A program made the position numbers and the translations under genes. Shown piece after piece: positions 17,791 through 25,984 of a stretch of DNA of 64,000 nucleotides (position 1 is its first letter; every line of letters starts with the position of its first letter). Location: positions 179,447 through 243,446 of the forward strand of contig NZ_JRYR02000001.1 in NCBI RefSeq assembly GCF_000807855.2, in the 5' to 3' direction. The DNA comes from Flammeovirga pacifica. Its GTDB lineage: Bacteria > Bacteroidota > Bacteroidia > Cytophagales > Flammeovirgaceae. The notes beneath the pieces are model-generated. The model made no database searches. It was not told where the DNA came from and saw only the letters and a list, made by a program, of their open reading frames with translations.

Positions 17791-19113
17791 TTATACTAAA
17801 AGTGATTTTGATTGTTCTATACATTTTTTTAAACCAAGGCTACCTAAGTCATAAATTAAATGGTGTACTTTATCTAATTCCACCTCTGTTATTGTATAAT
17901 TAGATAGTATATAAAGGGTGTTTCCAAGAGGCCTTAATAATATGTTATTAGATAAAGCCCATTGGTATAATTCATTTCTTATTGAATTGAAATAGGAGGT
18001 TTCGTTTTCATTATCATATTCAAAGGCTAGGATAGTTCCTGTTCTTCGAACGTTTTTAAAATAGGGTAACTCTTTGATTTTTTCATGAAACTGATCTTGC
18101 TGATGACAAAGCCACTTTATCTGCCTTTGTCTAGTCTCACTCATCAACATTTCTAAACTTTTTAAAGCTACTGCACAAGTGATGGGATTTCCTGTAAATG
18201 AATGTCCATGAAAGAATGTTTTCATCATGTCGTCTACTAAATAGGCACTGTAAACTTCTTCTGAGCATATAGTTAATCCCATTGGAAGTATTCCAGCAGT
18301 AAGTGCTTTAGAACAACACATAATATCAGGTGCATTATTTTTAAGATGATGTGTGGCAAACAATCGACCTGTTCTAAAAAAACCTGTCATCACTTCATCT
18401 GCAATACATAATGTTCCATAGGACTGTGCAATACCGATGAACTGATCTAGTAATTCTGCTGAATACATTCGCATACCACTAGCGCCTTGTACCAATGGTT
18501 CAAAAATAAATGCACATGCTTCTTCAGAAGAACAATAGGTTTGCATAAGTGCTATTACAGCGTCTTTATTTTCCTCAGTCGGAAAAGGCAAATACTCTAC
18601 ATCAAAAAGATAGTCATCGAATGGTGCAGAAAAAGGAGTTCTGGCAGCCATGGAAAGTGCTCCAAAAGTATCACCATGGTAAGCACCTTCAAAAGCAATT
18701 ACTTTCTTTCTTTTATTATCACCCTTATTCCAATAATATTGTATCGCCATTTTGAGGGCAACTTCGGTAGCAGTGCTTCCATTATCAGAAAAGAAAAACC
18801 GATTGAGCTTACCTGGTAATAGGGGTTGTAACTTCTCTGTAAATTTGATGGCAGGTTCATGTGTAAAGCCAGCAAAAATTATATGATCTAAACTTAATGC
18901 TTGGTTTTTGATCACTTCGGCTAACTCTTCGTTCCCATGCCCATGTATATTCACCCACCAAGAAGCAATAGCATCAATTATTTCAGATCCATCTTCTAAG
19001 GTTAGAATAGAACCTTTTGCAGACTTCACTGGCAGAGGGGGAGGTGTAAGTGTTTGTGCAGTAAAAGGATGCCAAATATGTTCTTGATCTCTTTCTTGAA
19101 GCGACTTATGCAT
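17791..19113 (-). CDS. bioA: Adenosylmethionine-8-amino-7-oxononanoate aminotransferase (DAPA synthase)
   Basis: This 440-residue class III PLP aminotransferase converts KAPA to DAPA with SAM as amino donor, the antepenultimate biotin step. Motifs include HIWHPFTAQ at the N-terminus, ASWWVNIHGH, FFSDNGSTATEVALKMA, GAYHGDTFGALS, CIADEVMTGFFRTG (cofactor Asp) and CCSKALTAGILPMG with the PLP Lys near residue 268. HGHSFTGNPITCAVAL is also present. It is the last gene of the operon: its start overlaps the end of bioD by 8 bp. Confidence 0.96.
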   Translation of the reverse strand: MHKSLQERDQEHIWHPFTAQTLTPPPLPVKSAKGSILTLEDGSEIIDAIASWWVNIHGHGNEELAEVIKNQALSLDHIIFAGFTHEPAIKFTEKLQPLLPGKLNRFFFSDNGSTATEVALKMAIQYYWNKGDNKRKKVIAFEGAYHGDTFGALSMAARTPFSAPFDDYLFDVEYLPFPTEENKDAVIALMQTYCSSEEACAFIFEPLVQGASGMRMYSAELLDQFIGIAQSYGTLCIADEVMTGFFRTGRLFATHHLKNNAPDIMCCSKALTAGILPMGLTICSEEVYSAYLVDDMMKTFFHGHSFTGNPITCAVALKSLEMLMSETRQRQIKWLCHQQDQFHEKIKELPYFKNVRRTGTILAFEYDNENETSYFNSIRNELYQWALSNNILLRPLGNTLYILSNYTITEVELDKVHHLIYDLGSLGLKKCIEQSKSLLV

Positions 19114-19735
19114 TTTGAAAAAGTTTAGTTCTAAGATTTTCTTTTAATTGATTTGCGAAAGCATAAATACTTTCTTTATCGACTTTTTCTAAAGTAGGGA
19201 GATGGAATAACTCGGGACAATTAGCATGTTTTAAAATGATGCTTTTAGTAGCTTCATTATTATCACCATTGAACACAATCCCCACTAAAGGTAGACCTCT
19301 TCTTTTCAATTCATTAATTGATAATAAAGTATGATTGATATTCCCCAAATAAATATTACTGACTAATACAACTCCCAATCCAAGTTTTTGAGGAATGTCA
19401 ATCACCATATTTTCATCATTTAAAGGCACCATTATACCTCCTGCACCTTCTACCACAAGATGTTCTTTTGTATATTTTGGAAGTTGAATATCTTCTAACT
19501 GAATTACTCTATTTTCTAAAGCGGCCGCCGCGTGTGGCGACATAGGGTGCTCTAATAAATACGCTTCAGGTAGTTTTTCTTTTGGAGTATATAATAAACT
19601 GTGTACAGTATCTGTATCTGTAGGATAGCCTGCTTGAACTGGTTTCCAATAGTCGGCATCCAATGCTTCAGTGAGAATGGATGATACAATAGATTTACCA
19701 CTATCTGTCCCAATGGCTGTAATAAATATTTCCAT
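19106..19735 (-). CDS. bioD: Dethiobiotin synthetase
   Basis: This 209-residue P-loop enzyme carboxylates and closes DAPA to dethiobiotin using ATP and CO2. The N-terminal ITAIGTDSGKSIVSSIL is the modified Walker A (most homologues have GTDTGK). YWKPVQAGYPTDTD contains the substrate Lys, VEGAGGIMVPLND is the catalytic loop and GIVFNGDNNE binds the nucleotide base. It overlaps bioA by 8 bp and follows bioC by 2 bp, so translation is coupled. Confidence 0.95.
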   Translation of the reverse strand: MEIFITAIGTDSGKSIVSSILTEALDADYWKPVQAGYPTDTDTVHSLLYTPKEKLPEAYLLEHPMSPHAAAALENRVIQLEDIQLPKYTKEHLVVEGAGGIMVPLNDENMVIDIPQKLGLGVVLVSNIYLGNINHTLLSINELKRRGLPLVGIVFNGDNNEATKSIILKHANCPELFHLPTLEKVDKESIYAFANQLKENLRTKLFQNA

Positions 19736-19737
19736 TT

Positions 19738-20490
19738 TTATTTCTTTTTTGCAATGATAAATAAAGGATGATAGGTGAGAGGTACCTGATTATTTTCACT
19801 AAAGTGATTGTAGGAAACATTAAAAGCTGCTAATCTTTTTTTGTTCCACACTTCTTTGGTTTGTTGCATACCGTTCACCCCGGTTTTTTTGATGTGTTTT
19901 AGAACATCAGTAGCCGAATTAAACCATAAATCTTTAGTCCATTCCCATGATTTTATGACCTCAAAATTATTATCTTCTAAAAGAGTTATCCAATGGTTCA
20001 AATCATGATAAAGTAAGCCACTTCCCGTTATCTTTTTTATTTGCTGATAGTTTTTCTTACCAAATGTGCTAAATGCAAAAAGACCATCCATAGATAAAGA
20101 ATGATTGATTTTTTTGATCAATCCGTTAAGATTTTCCATCCATTGAAAAGCAGAAGAAGATACGACTAAATCATTATTTTCAGGAAACATGATTTTTTCT
20201 GCATCACCTTCTAAAAAAGATAATTGAGGGTAATCATCAAGTAAATGATAAGTACAATTTTTATGTAGATCATTTACCGTGTTTTTGTGAGCGATGTGTT
20301 TTTCTAGTTGTTCTGTTAAGAATCCACATCCACACCCTATTTCAAAACTATTTTCAAAATGCTGGTTAACTAAAAGAATTTCCTGATATAATTCTTCACA
20401 AATCATTTTTTGAACAGCAGCTTCTTGTTGGTAATTACCTGCATTTTTCCCAAACCGTTGCTGTACTTTTACTTTATCTAAAGGAATCAT
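19738..20490 (-). CDS. bioC: Malonyl-ACP O-methyltransferase
   Basis: This 250-residue SAM-dependent class I methyltransferase starts the pimeloyl moiety by masking malonyl-ACP as a methyl ester so it can be elongated by fatty-acid synthesis. The SAM site is FEIGCGCGFLTEQL near residues 48-61. VQQRFGKNAGNYQQEAAVQ at the N-terminus is the usual BioC beginning, and LVVSSSAFQWMENL is the motif IV/post region. Its start overlaps the end of bioG by 4 bp (ATGA arrangement), which agrees with its partnership with the BioG esterase. Confidence 0.92.
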   Translation of the reverse strand: MIPLDKVKVQQRFGKNAGNYQQEAAVQKMICEELYQEILLVNQHFENSFEIGCGCGFLTEQLEKHIAHKNTVNDLHKNCTYHLLDDYPQLSFLEGDAEKIMFPENNDLVVSSSAFQWMENLNGLIKKINHSLSMDGLFAFSTFGKKNYQQIKKITGSGLLYHDLNHWITLLEDNNFEVIKSWEWTKDLWFNSATDVLKHIKKTGVNGMQQTKEVWNKKRLAAFNVSYNHFSENNQVPLTYHPLFIIAKKK

Positions 20491-21149
20491 AAGTCAATAC
20501 TTGTTGGTTGGAAACTGGTTAAAAATTCTTTTCGATGAAAAGGGAAATGTCCGGTATCTATCACTTCGATAGTACTATTTTCCCAAGCTCTTAATTGATT
20601 TTTAACAGGGAAAATCCTATCGTTTTTACTGACAAAAACGGAATGAAAAATGCTGTTGTCTTTAAAGGGTTCTATAGAACCTAAAAAGGATAACTCTACT
20701 TTAAGATTATCTATAGTCCTATCAGATTGTGATAAAAATTCTTGAGCTTCATTTCTTTGATCAAAGATTCTAAACACAAACTTTTTCCAATTAATTTCTG
20801 ATAATCCATTTAGAGTACCATTGAAAATTGCTGGAGGTATCCCTAATTCTGCATCAACCGGTGAGAGCGTACCATTTATACCTATTCTATCGCCATTAAT
20901 TGTATTTTGATCTAAAAAATGCGCAGCTACTAAAACACCAAAAGACCAAGCAATACAATGTACTTTTTCATAATGAAGTACTTCTTGATTTATCTTCTCA
21001 AAATCTAAATGAGAATAATGATAGATCATGAGAACATCTTCATCAGGAGAAAATGGATAATTTTTGAAATATGAAGCTGTTTGCCCCCAACCACTAAAGA
21101 ATAAAACCAATTGGGTATTATTCCCTTTATTAAGCCATTGATATTTCAT
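20487..21149 (-). CDS. bioG: Pimeloyl-ACP methyl ester esterase of the BioG (DUF452) type
   Basis: This 220-residue alpha/beta hydrolase would remove the methyl ester from pimeloyl-ACP, ending the BioC-dependent detour through fatty-acid synthesis. LVLFFSGWGQTASYF at the N-terminus and CIAWSFGVLVAAHF, carrying the nucleophile Ser in WSFG, fit the DUF452/BioG family, not BioH (GWSLGG). The C-terminal DTGHFPFHR holds the catalytic His. It overlaps bioF by 20 bp and bioC by 4 bp. The use of BioG to fill the esterase slot is a recurrent theme in Bacteroidota. Confidence 0.88.
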   Translation of the reverse strand: MKYQWLNKGNNTQLVLFFSGWGQTASYFKNYPFSPDEDVLMIYHYSHLDFEKINQEVLHYEKVHCIAWSFGVLVAAHFLDQNTINGDRIGINGTLSPVDAELGIPPAIFNGTLNGLSEINWKKFVFRIFDQRNEAQEFLSQSDRTIDNLKVELSFLGSIEPFKDNSIFHSVFVSKNDRIFPVKNQLRAWENSTIEVIDTGHFPFHRKEFLTSFQPTSIDL

Positions 21150-22317
21150 GATTTGTGTGTTTTAATTGATGAGTAACTTCCTTACAAAGCTGCAGGATCT
21201 GACTTTTTGAATGCATACTCGTTAACGATATCCTTAGCCTACTCTTATTTTTAGGTACTGTTGGATAGCGAATAGGGCTACAAACAAGTTGATGATCTTC
21301 TAAATGATTGGAAAGTTGAATTGTGGATTCATTGCTTCCCACATGAATGGGTTGTATGTAACTATCAGATACCACTTGATGACCAAATCCTTGCATCAAT
21401 TGATTATAGTAATTGATATTTTCTTGGAGTTTATCCCTGCTCGAATACATATCAGGAAGTTTATCCCATACAAAATTCATCCAAGCTGCATTTATTGTAG
21501 GCAAAGCAGTAGTGAAAATAAATGATCTGCATTTATTTATAAGATAGTGTTTAACCACCTGACTACTAACTACAAATGCACCAACGCCACCTAAAGCTTT
21601 ACCACAAGGTAAAACCAAAATATCAACCTCATTGAGTAAACCAGAAGAAGCTACGCATCCTAAACCATTGTTGCCATAAGCCCCAACACTATGTGCTTCA
21701 TCAATAATTAAGTAGCTATCAAATTGATTTTTAATATCTGCTAATTTTGATAACTCAGCAAAATCTCCATCCATAGAAAATAATGACTCAGAAATGATGT
21801 AGACTTGTCTAAAGTCTTTTCTTTTCTTATTTAAAATATCGGTTAGATGCTGATAATCTTTATGACGAAATCGTTCAAAATGTGCAGAGGATAGACGTAT
21901 TCCATCTACAATACTAGCATGATTAAGTTTGTCGGAAAGTATCAAATCACCTTTCTGAGGTAAACAACTAAGGATACCTGTGTTGGCATGCCAACCACTA
22001 TTCATGTATAAGCAGCCTCCTTTTTGATAAGAGGAGGCTACTTTTTCTTCTAGTGTATTAAAAATCTGATGATTTCCTTCGAGCAATCTAGAAGAAGCAC
22101 TTCCAAAATTGATACTCGTTTGATTGTCTATTTCATTTAAAAACTCTTTTTTGAAACTTTCATTTGAAGCGATACCTAAGTAATCGTTAGAAATAAAAGA
22201 AGTCATGTTCTGTTGATCCCTAATAATTTTAGCATCATCAAAACGGTTAGAGTCTTTTAAAGATCTGAACTGATGCTCATCTTGAAGAATAGACAATTCT
22301 TTATCAAGATGTTGCAT
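21130..22317 (-). CDS. bioF: 8-Amino-7-oxononanoate synthase (KAPA synthase)
   Basis: This 395-residue alpha-oxoamine synthase condenses pimeloyl-thioester with L-alanine. Typical blocks are FISNDYLGIASN, GSASSRLLEGNH, LYMNSGWHANTGIL, LSDKLNHASIVDGIRLS, IIDEAHSVGAYGNNGLG (PLP Asp/His) and LPCGKALGGVGAFVV with the Schiff-base Lys near residue 239. It begins 1 bp after the bioB stop and overlaps bioG. Confidence 0.93.
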   Translation of the reverse strand: MQHLDKELSILQDEHQFRSLKDSNRFDDAKIIRDQQNMTSFISNDYLGIASNESFKKEFLNEIDNQTSINFGSASSRLLEGNHQIFNTLEEKVASSYQKGGCLYMNSGWHANTGILSCLPQKGDLILSDKLNHASIVDGIRLSSAHFERFRHKDYQHLTDILNKKRKDFRQVYIISESLFSMDGDFAELSKLADIKNQFDSYLIIDEAHSVGAYGNNGLGCVASSGLLNEVDILVLPCGKALGGVGAFVVSSQVVKHYLINKCRSFIFTTALPTINAAWMNFVWDKLPDMYSSRDKLQENINYYNQLMQGFGHQVVSDSYIQPIHVGSNESTIQLSNHLEDHQLVCSPIRYPTVPKNKSRLRISLTSMHSKSQILQLCKEVTHQLKHTNHEISMA

Positions 22318-22318
22318 A

Positions 22319-23308
22319 TTATATAGTTGGTGTTGCTTCTATTTCCTCTTTAAATGAGGCTCTTGGAGTTAAACCTAGTAGGTTAAACATCTGTTTGTCT
22401 GCGTCTTCTTCTGGGTTTGGAGTGGTTAATAACTCATCACCAGCAAAGATAGAATTGGCTCCAGCCATAAAGCATAATGCTTGTGCTTCTGTAGACATTT
22501 CGGTTCTACCTGCAGATAATCTAACCATAGCTTTAGGCATTAATATTCTCGCCGTGGCAATCATACGAATCATTTCCCATGTTGAAACCATTTTGTTTCC
22601 TTCCATCGGAGTACCTTCAACAGGAACAAGAGCGTTTACAGGTACTGATTCTGGATGAGTAGGTAATGTAGATAGTGTATACAGCATCGCTATTCTATCA
22701 TTATCTTTTTCTCCTAACCCAATAATACCACCAGAACATACTGAGATTTTGGCTTTTTGAACATTAGCAATAGTTTCTAAACGGTCATCAAATGTTCTTG
22801 TCGTGATTACCTTATCATAGTATTCTCTACTTGTATCAAGGTTATGATTGTAGGCATATAATCCTGCTTTTTTTAATTGATCTGCTTGATTTTCATCTAA
22901 CATACCAAGAGTAGCACAGACTTCCATTCCCATATCATTGATTTCTGATACCATGCCTAATACATTATCGAAATCTTTGTTGCTTCTTGCTTCTCTCCAA
23001 GCAGCTCCCATACAAAAACGAGTAGAGCCATTGTCTTTGGCTTGTTTTGCTTTTTCGATAACCTCGTCTTTTTGCATTAATTTATGAGGCTTGACATGAG
23101 TGCTGTATCGTGCAGATTGTGAACAATAACTACAGTCTTCTTTACAACCACCTGTTTTAACTGAAAGGAGAGTACAAACTTGAACTTCACCTGTTTTTTG
23201 AAATTCTTTATGGATAACTGATGCTTTGTACATCAACTCCATTAGTGGCATATTGTAAATTTCTGCCACTTCTTCTTTTGTCCAATTGTTGCGTATTTCA
23301 GTCTGCAT
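22319..23308 (-). CDS. bioB: Biotin synthase (radical SAM)
   Basis: This 329-residue enzyme inserts sulfur into dethiobiotin. The radical-SAM cluster motif is GGCKEDCSYCSQSA near residues 53-66, with the CxxxCxxC spacing. FCMGAAWREAR, YNHNLDTSREYY, ICSGGIIGLGE and LSAGRTEMS (the Arg that ligates the [2Fe-2S] cluster) are all present, so both Fe-S clusters are intact. It is the first recognisable biotin gene of the operon; its start overlaps a 139-codon ORF by 11 bp. Confidence 0.96.
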   Translation of the reverse strand: MQTEIRNNWTKEEVAEIYNMPLMELMYKASVIHKEFQKTGEVQVCTLLSVKTGGCKEDCSYCSQSARYSTHVKPHKLMQKDEVIEKAKQAKDNGSTRFCMGAAWREARSNKDFDNVLGMVSEINDMGMEVCATLGMLDENQADQLKKAGLYAYNHNLDTSREYYDKVITTRTFDDRLETIANVQKAKISVCSGGIIGLGEKDNDRIAMLYTLSTLPTHPESVPVNALVPVEGTPMEGNKMVSTWEMIRMIATARILMPKAMVRLSAGRTEMSTEAQALCFMAGANSIFAGDELLTTPNPEEDADKQMFNLLGLTPRASFKEEIEATPTI

Positions 23309-23717
23309 AATAGTATTTTTTTGATTTATGAAAAAGACACAATGATCCCATTCGATAAGGGATATCGTTTAAAATAATTCGAGAAAATTGGGGGATTGGA
23401 AATCTAGTTAGCTTAGAAAGATTGAAAATCGTTGAGCAAAGAGTGTCTTTAAATAAATCAAATACTAGTGTAAAATCACTACTGCCAACTTCATCTAAGC
23501 TATGGATTGCTACCATTGTAGTTAAGAGGTCAAAGTCTTCGTTACTTTCTTTATCATCATCATCTTGATCAAATAGATAATTAACAACAGAAGTTTCGAC
23601 TCTTAATACCGGAGCATTTTGGTGCATGTTCACATTAAGCACAGCAATTTTGATTTCACTTTTCAGTGAATTAAATATTGCAAAGCCCTTACGTGACCAT
23701 CGTTTAAAAATTGCCAT
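23298..23717 (-). CDS. Small ORF leading the biotin operon; start resembles a TonB-receptor N-terminus
   Basis: A 139-residue ORF overlaps bioB by 11 bp, which argues for co-transcription. The first 28 residues (KRWSRKGFAIFNSLKSEIKI) look like the KRWxRKxYAxFxSL segment that, from memory, precedes the signal sequence of some Bacteroidota TonB-dependent receptors. The remainder is not receptor-like: it has an acidic patch (DQDDDDKESNEDFD) and a hydrophobic C-terminal half. It could be a truncated receptor remnant, a coupling ORF or a genuine small protein. I do not recognise a function. Confidence 0.5.
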   Translation of the reverse strand: MAIFKRWSRKGFAIFNSLKSEIKIAVLNVNMHQNAPVLRVETSVVNYLFDQDDDDKESNEDFDLLTTMVAIHSLDEVGSSDFTLVFDLFKDTLCSTIFNLSKLTRFPIPQFSRIILNDIPYRMGSLCLFHKSKKYYYAD

Positions 23718-23860
23718 AGGTAAAATTTAATAATTATTCCAATGGCAAAGTAAACATACTTTTTTGACAAGAAAAGTGTTTTTAATCATCTTTTATAGAT
23801 GAGTAAGCAGTAGTAGGGGGTATTTTTCTTAAGACTTGATAAGGGTTATCTATGGGAATA

Positions 23861-24055
23861 CTAGTTGATAGTTCTGTTTTGTTTCGACGTAAAATGATGT
23901 CCAATTAGAAAAATAGACATGCCAAACATTAAGAACATAAAAACATATTCAAATAAATTATTCATAAGGCTAGTGTCTTCAAAGTCAATGAAGAAAAGGT
24001 TGCCTAGACCGACAATTAGGGTTAAAATAACAAGAAACCACCTGTATGCATTCAT
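23861..24055 (-). CDS. Small two-TM membrane protein (64 aa)
   Basis: Two hydrophobic helices (WFLVILTLIVGLGNLFF and LFEYVFMFLMFGMSIFLIG) are separated by a short acidic loop (DFEDTSLMNN), with a basic tail (HHFTSKQNR). This looks like a real small inner-membrane protein, but I do not recognise a family. It stands alone with about 150 bp of non-coding sequence on either side. Confidence 0.5.
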   Translation of the reverse strand: MNAYRWFLVILTLIVGLGNLFFIDFEDTSLMNNLFEYVFMFLMFGMSIFLIGHHFTSKQNRTIN

Positions 24056-24210
24056 AAGGTTAATAGTTTAATTAATAGAATTATATAGTTAATTTAAGTC
24101 TATACAAACAATTTAATTAGAACTATAGGTAGTTTCAAAAGATGGTTGTTAATGAATTTATATTCGCAAAAATGTGAAGTTTTATTAAGAATAATTATTT
24201 AAAAAGTATG

Positions 24211-24681
24211 CTATTCTCCTTCATCTAATTCATAAGTGTTACCTCCAAATAATCCTTTTGGTAAAACCTTTTTCATGAAGGATTGATCTCCTTCTTCAAT
24301 ACTTTTTACTTCCTCTTTTGCATCTTTAAATGCATCTTGCCAAGCAGGGCCAAAGCCCATCATGTTACTGTTTAATTTATCGATAGCGAGTTGAAAGGCA
24401 TGATATGTCATCATTTCTTGACGGCCAGGTTTGTTCATTAATGCTTTATTAGTGACTCGGAGGTTCTCATTTTCTCTTTTTAAGCGTTCAATTTCACCTT
24501 TTTTATTATTTATAGCTTCAGCATCAATCTCCATTTTATCATGCAAATGAGATTTTAAACGTTTAATTTCTTTTTTTTGACTTCCTAATTTTACCCATGA
24601 TTTGATTTGGATAAATAAAGCAACCCCTAGACCAGCTAGTAAGCCAAAAAATAAAGATTGTAAATCAAAAGTATCAAACAT
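24211..24681 (-). CDS. Membrane-anchored coiled-coil protein (156 aa)
   Basis: An N-terminal TM helix (LFFGLLAGLGVALFIQI, residues 10-26) is followed by a charged coiled coil (about 30-83, heptad-like KKEIKRLKSHLHDKME...GEIERLKRENENLR). The C-terminal soluble part contains PGRQEMMTYHAFQLAIDKLN and ends acidic (YELDEGE). No enzymatic motif is visible. A TTACAC-CACA-GTGTAA palindrome lies about 31 bp upstream of the start (24712-24727) and may be an operator. The function is unknown; a scaffold or tether in the cytoplasmic membrane is likely. Confidence 0.65.
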   Translation of the reverse strand: MFDTFDLQSLFFGLLAGLGVALFIQIKSWVKLGSQKKEIKRLKSHLHDKMEIDAEAINNKKGEIERLKRENENLRVTNKALMNKPGRQEMMTYHAFQLAIDKLNSNMMGFGPAWQDAFKDAKEEVKSIEEGDQSFMKKVLPKGLFGGNTYELDEGE

Positions 24682-24761
24682 AATATTTTCTTTTTGATTA
24701 ATTTACGATAATTACACCACAGTGTAAATATAACGTAAGAATTATTTTAAAAGTTTGATAA

Positions 24762-25832
24762 TTAGAAAGCTTCACCAATTCTAAAATATATCCCCCAATC
24801 ATCTCTTCCTACAGCGGCATCTAATCCTACGTTCATATGATTTTTAGGAAACACATTGTAGCGGTATCCTACACCAGCTCCAGGAAGTAAAATCCCATTT
24901 TGAGAAGATTCGTTGGCTCCAGAAACAGTAGCAAGTCCACCAAAGAAATTGATGGCCATTTTTTTATGAAAGTTCCAACGGTATTCTGCTTGAAGGTTAT
25001 ACATTGCATTACCTCTATATTTAGCTTGTGTATATCCACGTATGTCAGATTCACCAACAATAAATTGCTGATTAAAAGTTAAGTCTCCAACACCGAAACC
25101 AATATATGCTCTAGTAGCAAGAACATCTCGACCCTCTTTAAAAGGGAAGAATTTATTAAAATCTAAAGTGATTTTAGTATTTGTCTGTTCATTTCCGAGA
25201 AACTTTGGGTTGAAATCGATATTTACGTTTCCAATCTGTCCTTTTGTAGGATAATAAACATCATCTCTATGATCATAAGAAACAACAAAGCCTAAAGTAT
25301 TTAATTGAGCCACAAAGGTAGTGTCACTTCCAGAATCGAATTTATTCTCAAAGTCTGTATACATATAATTCACCCCTAAATAAAGGTGATTAATGACTTT
25401 TCTTTGTATCTCTCCGATGATAAAATTAACTCCTGTCTTATATTTAATAAAGCCATTAATTGGCATGCCTACAAAAGTTTGATAATTAAAATTACCTGTA
25501 CCAGCAGCAACGGTTACCCTATATTTATCTTCGTTGAAGTAGAATTTTGAAAAACCTAAAGTAAACCAAGATTCGTTGGTAGTATACATACCTAAAACTC
25601 CTGAAACAGAAGAAGGTGATATAGTATCTTTTTCACTTAGATTATACATGCCCATAGGTAATGCTCCCATTGAAAGTCCTAAAGTTCTATCATAATTGAT
25701 ATAAGGGATAGGCATGAATTGAAATTTTTTATCACTACGTTCTCCAGCAGATCCACCAGTATCAAAAGATTGTGAAAATAGAGAAGTAGAAGAAATAATA
25801 ATGAGTAGTAAAAAGGAAAGATATTTATTCAT
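24762..25832 (-). CDS. BamA/TamA-family outer membrane protein
   Basis: This 356-residue protein has a signal peptide (ending TSLFSQ) and a barrel of the Omp85/surface antigen type. VVSYDHRDDVYYPTKGQIGNVNIDF matches the D.RD..YP..G signature, FIVGESDIRGYTQAKYRG carries the conserved RGY motif, and the terminus YFRIGEAF ends in Phe. There are no POTRA domains. It is a distant paralogue of the 16103-17305 barrel, with shorter loops. Its cargo or role is unknown. Confidence 0.82.
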   Translation of the reverse strand: MNKYLSFLLLIIISSTSLFSQSFDTGGSAGERSDKKFQFMPIPYINYDRTLGLSMGALPMGMYNLSEKDTISPSSVSGVLGMYTTNESWFTLGFSKFYFNEDKYRVTVAAGTGNFNYQTFVGMPINGFIKYKTGVNFIIGEIQRKVINHLYLGVNYMYTDFENKFDSGSDTTFVAQLNTLGFVVSYDHRDDVYYPTKGQIGNVNIDFNPKFLGNEQTNTKITLDFNKFFPFKEGRDVLATRAYIGFGVGDLTFNQQFIVGESDIRGYTQAKYRGNAMYNLQAEYRWNFHKKMAINFFGGLATVSGANESSQNGILLPGAGVGYRYNVFPKNHMNVGLDAAVGRDDWGIYFRIGEAF

Positions 25833-25914
25833 AAAAAATCAGATTGAATGTAATGTATATCGAAGGTACAAAAATTGTATTGAAGAGAGAATTGAATGAA
25901 TGAAATATTAATGA

Positions 25915-25948
25915 TAAAAAAAACCTCTACACAAGGTATAGAGGTTTG
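25915..25948 (-). terminator. Intrinsic terminator of the porin gene
   Basis: The arms AAACCTCTA and TAGAGGTTT are followed by a T-rich tract on the minus strand, 37 bp past the stop of the 25985-27304 gene. Confidence 0.8.
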
Positions 25949-25984
25949 ATCATTGGTTTTTAGTTTTATATAAGTTGTTAAAGA

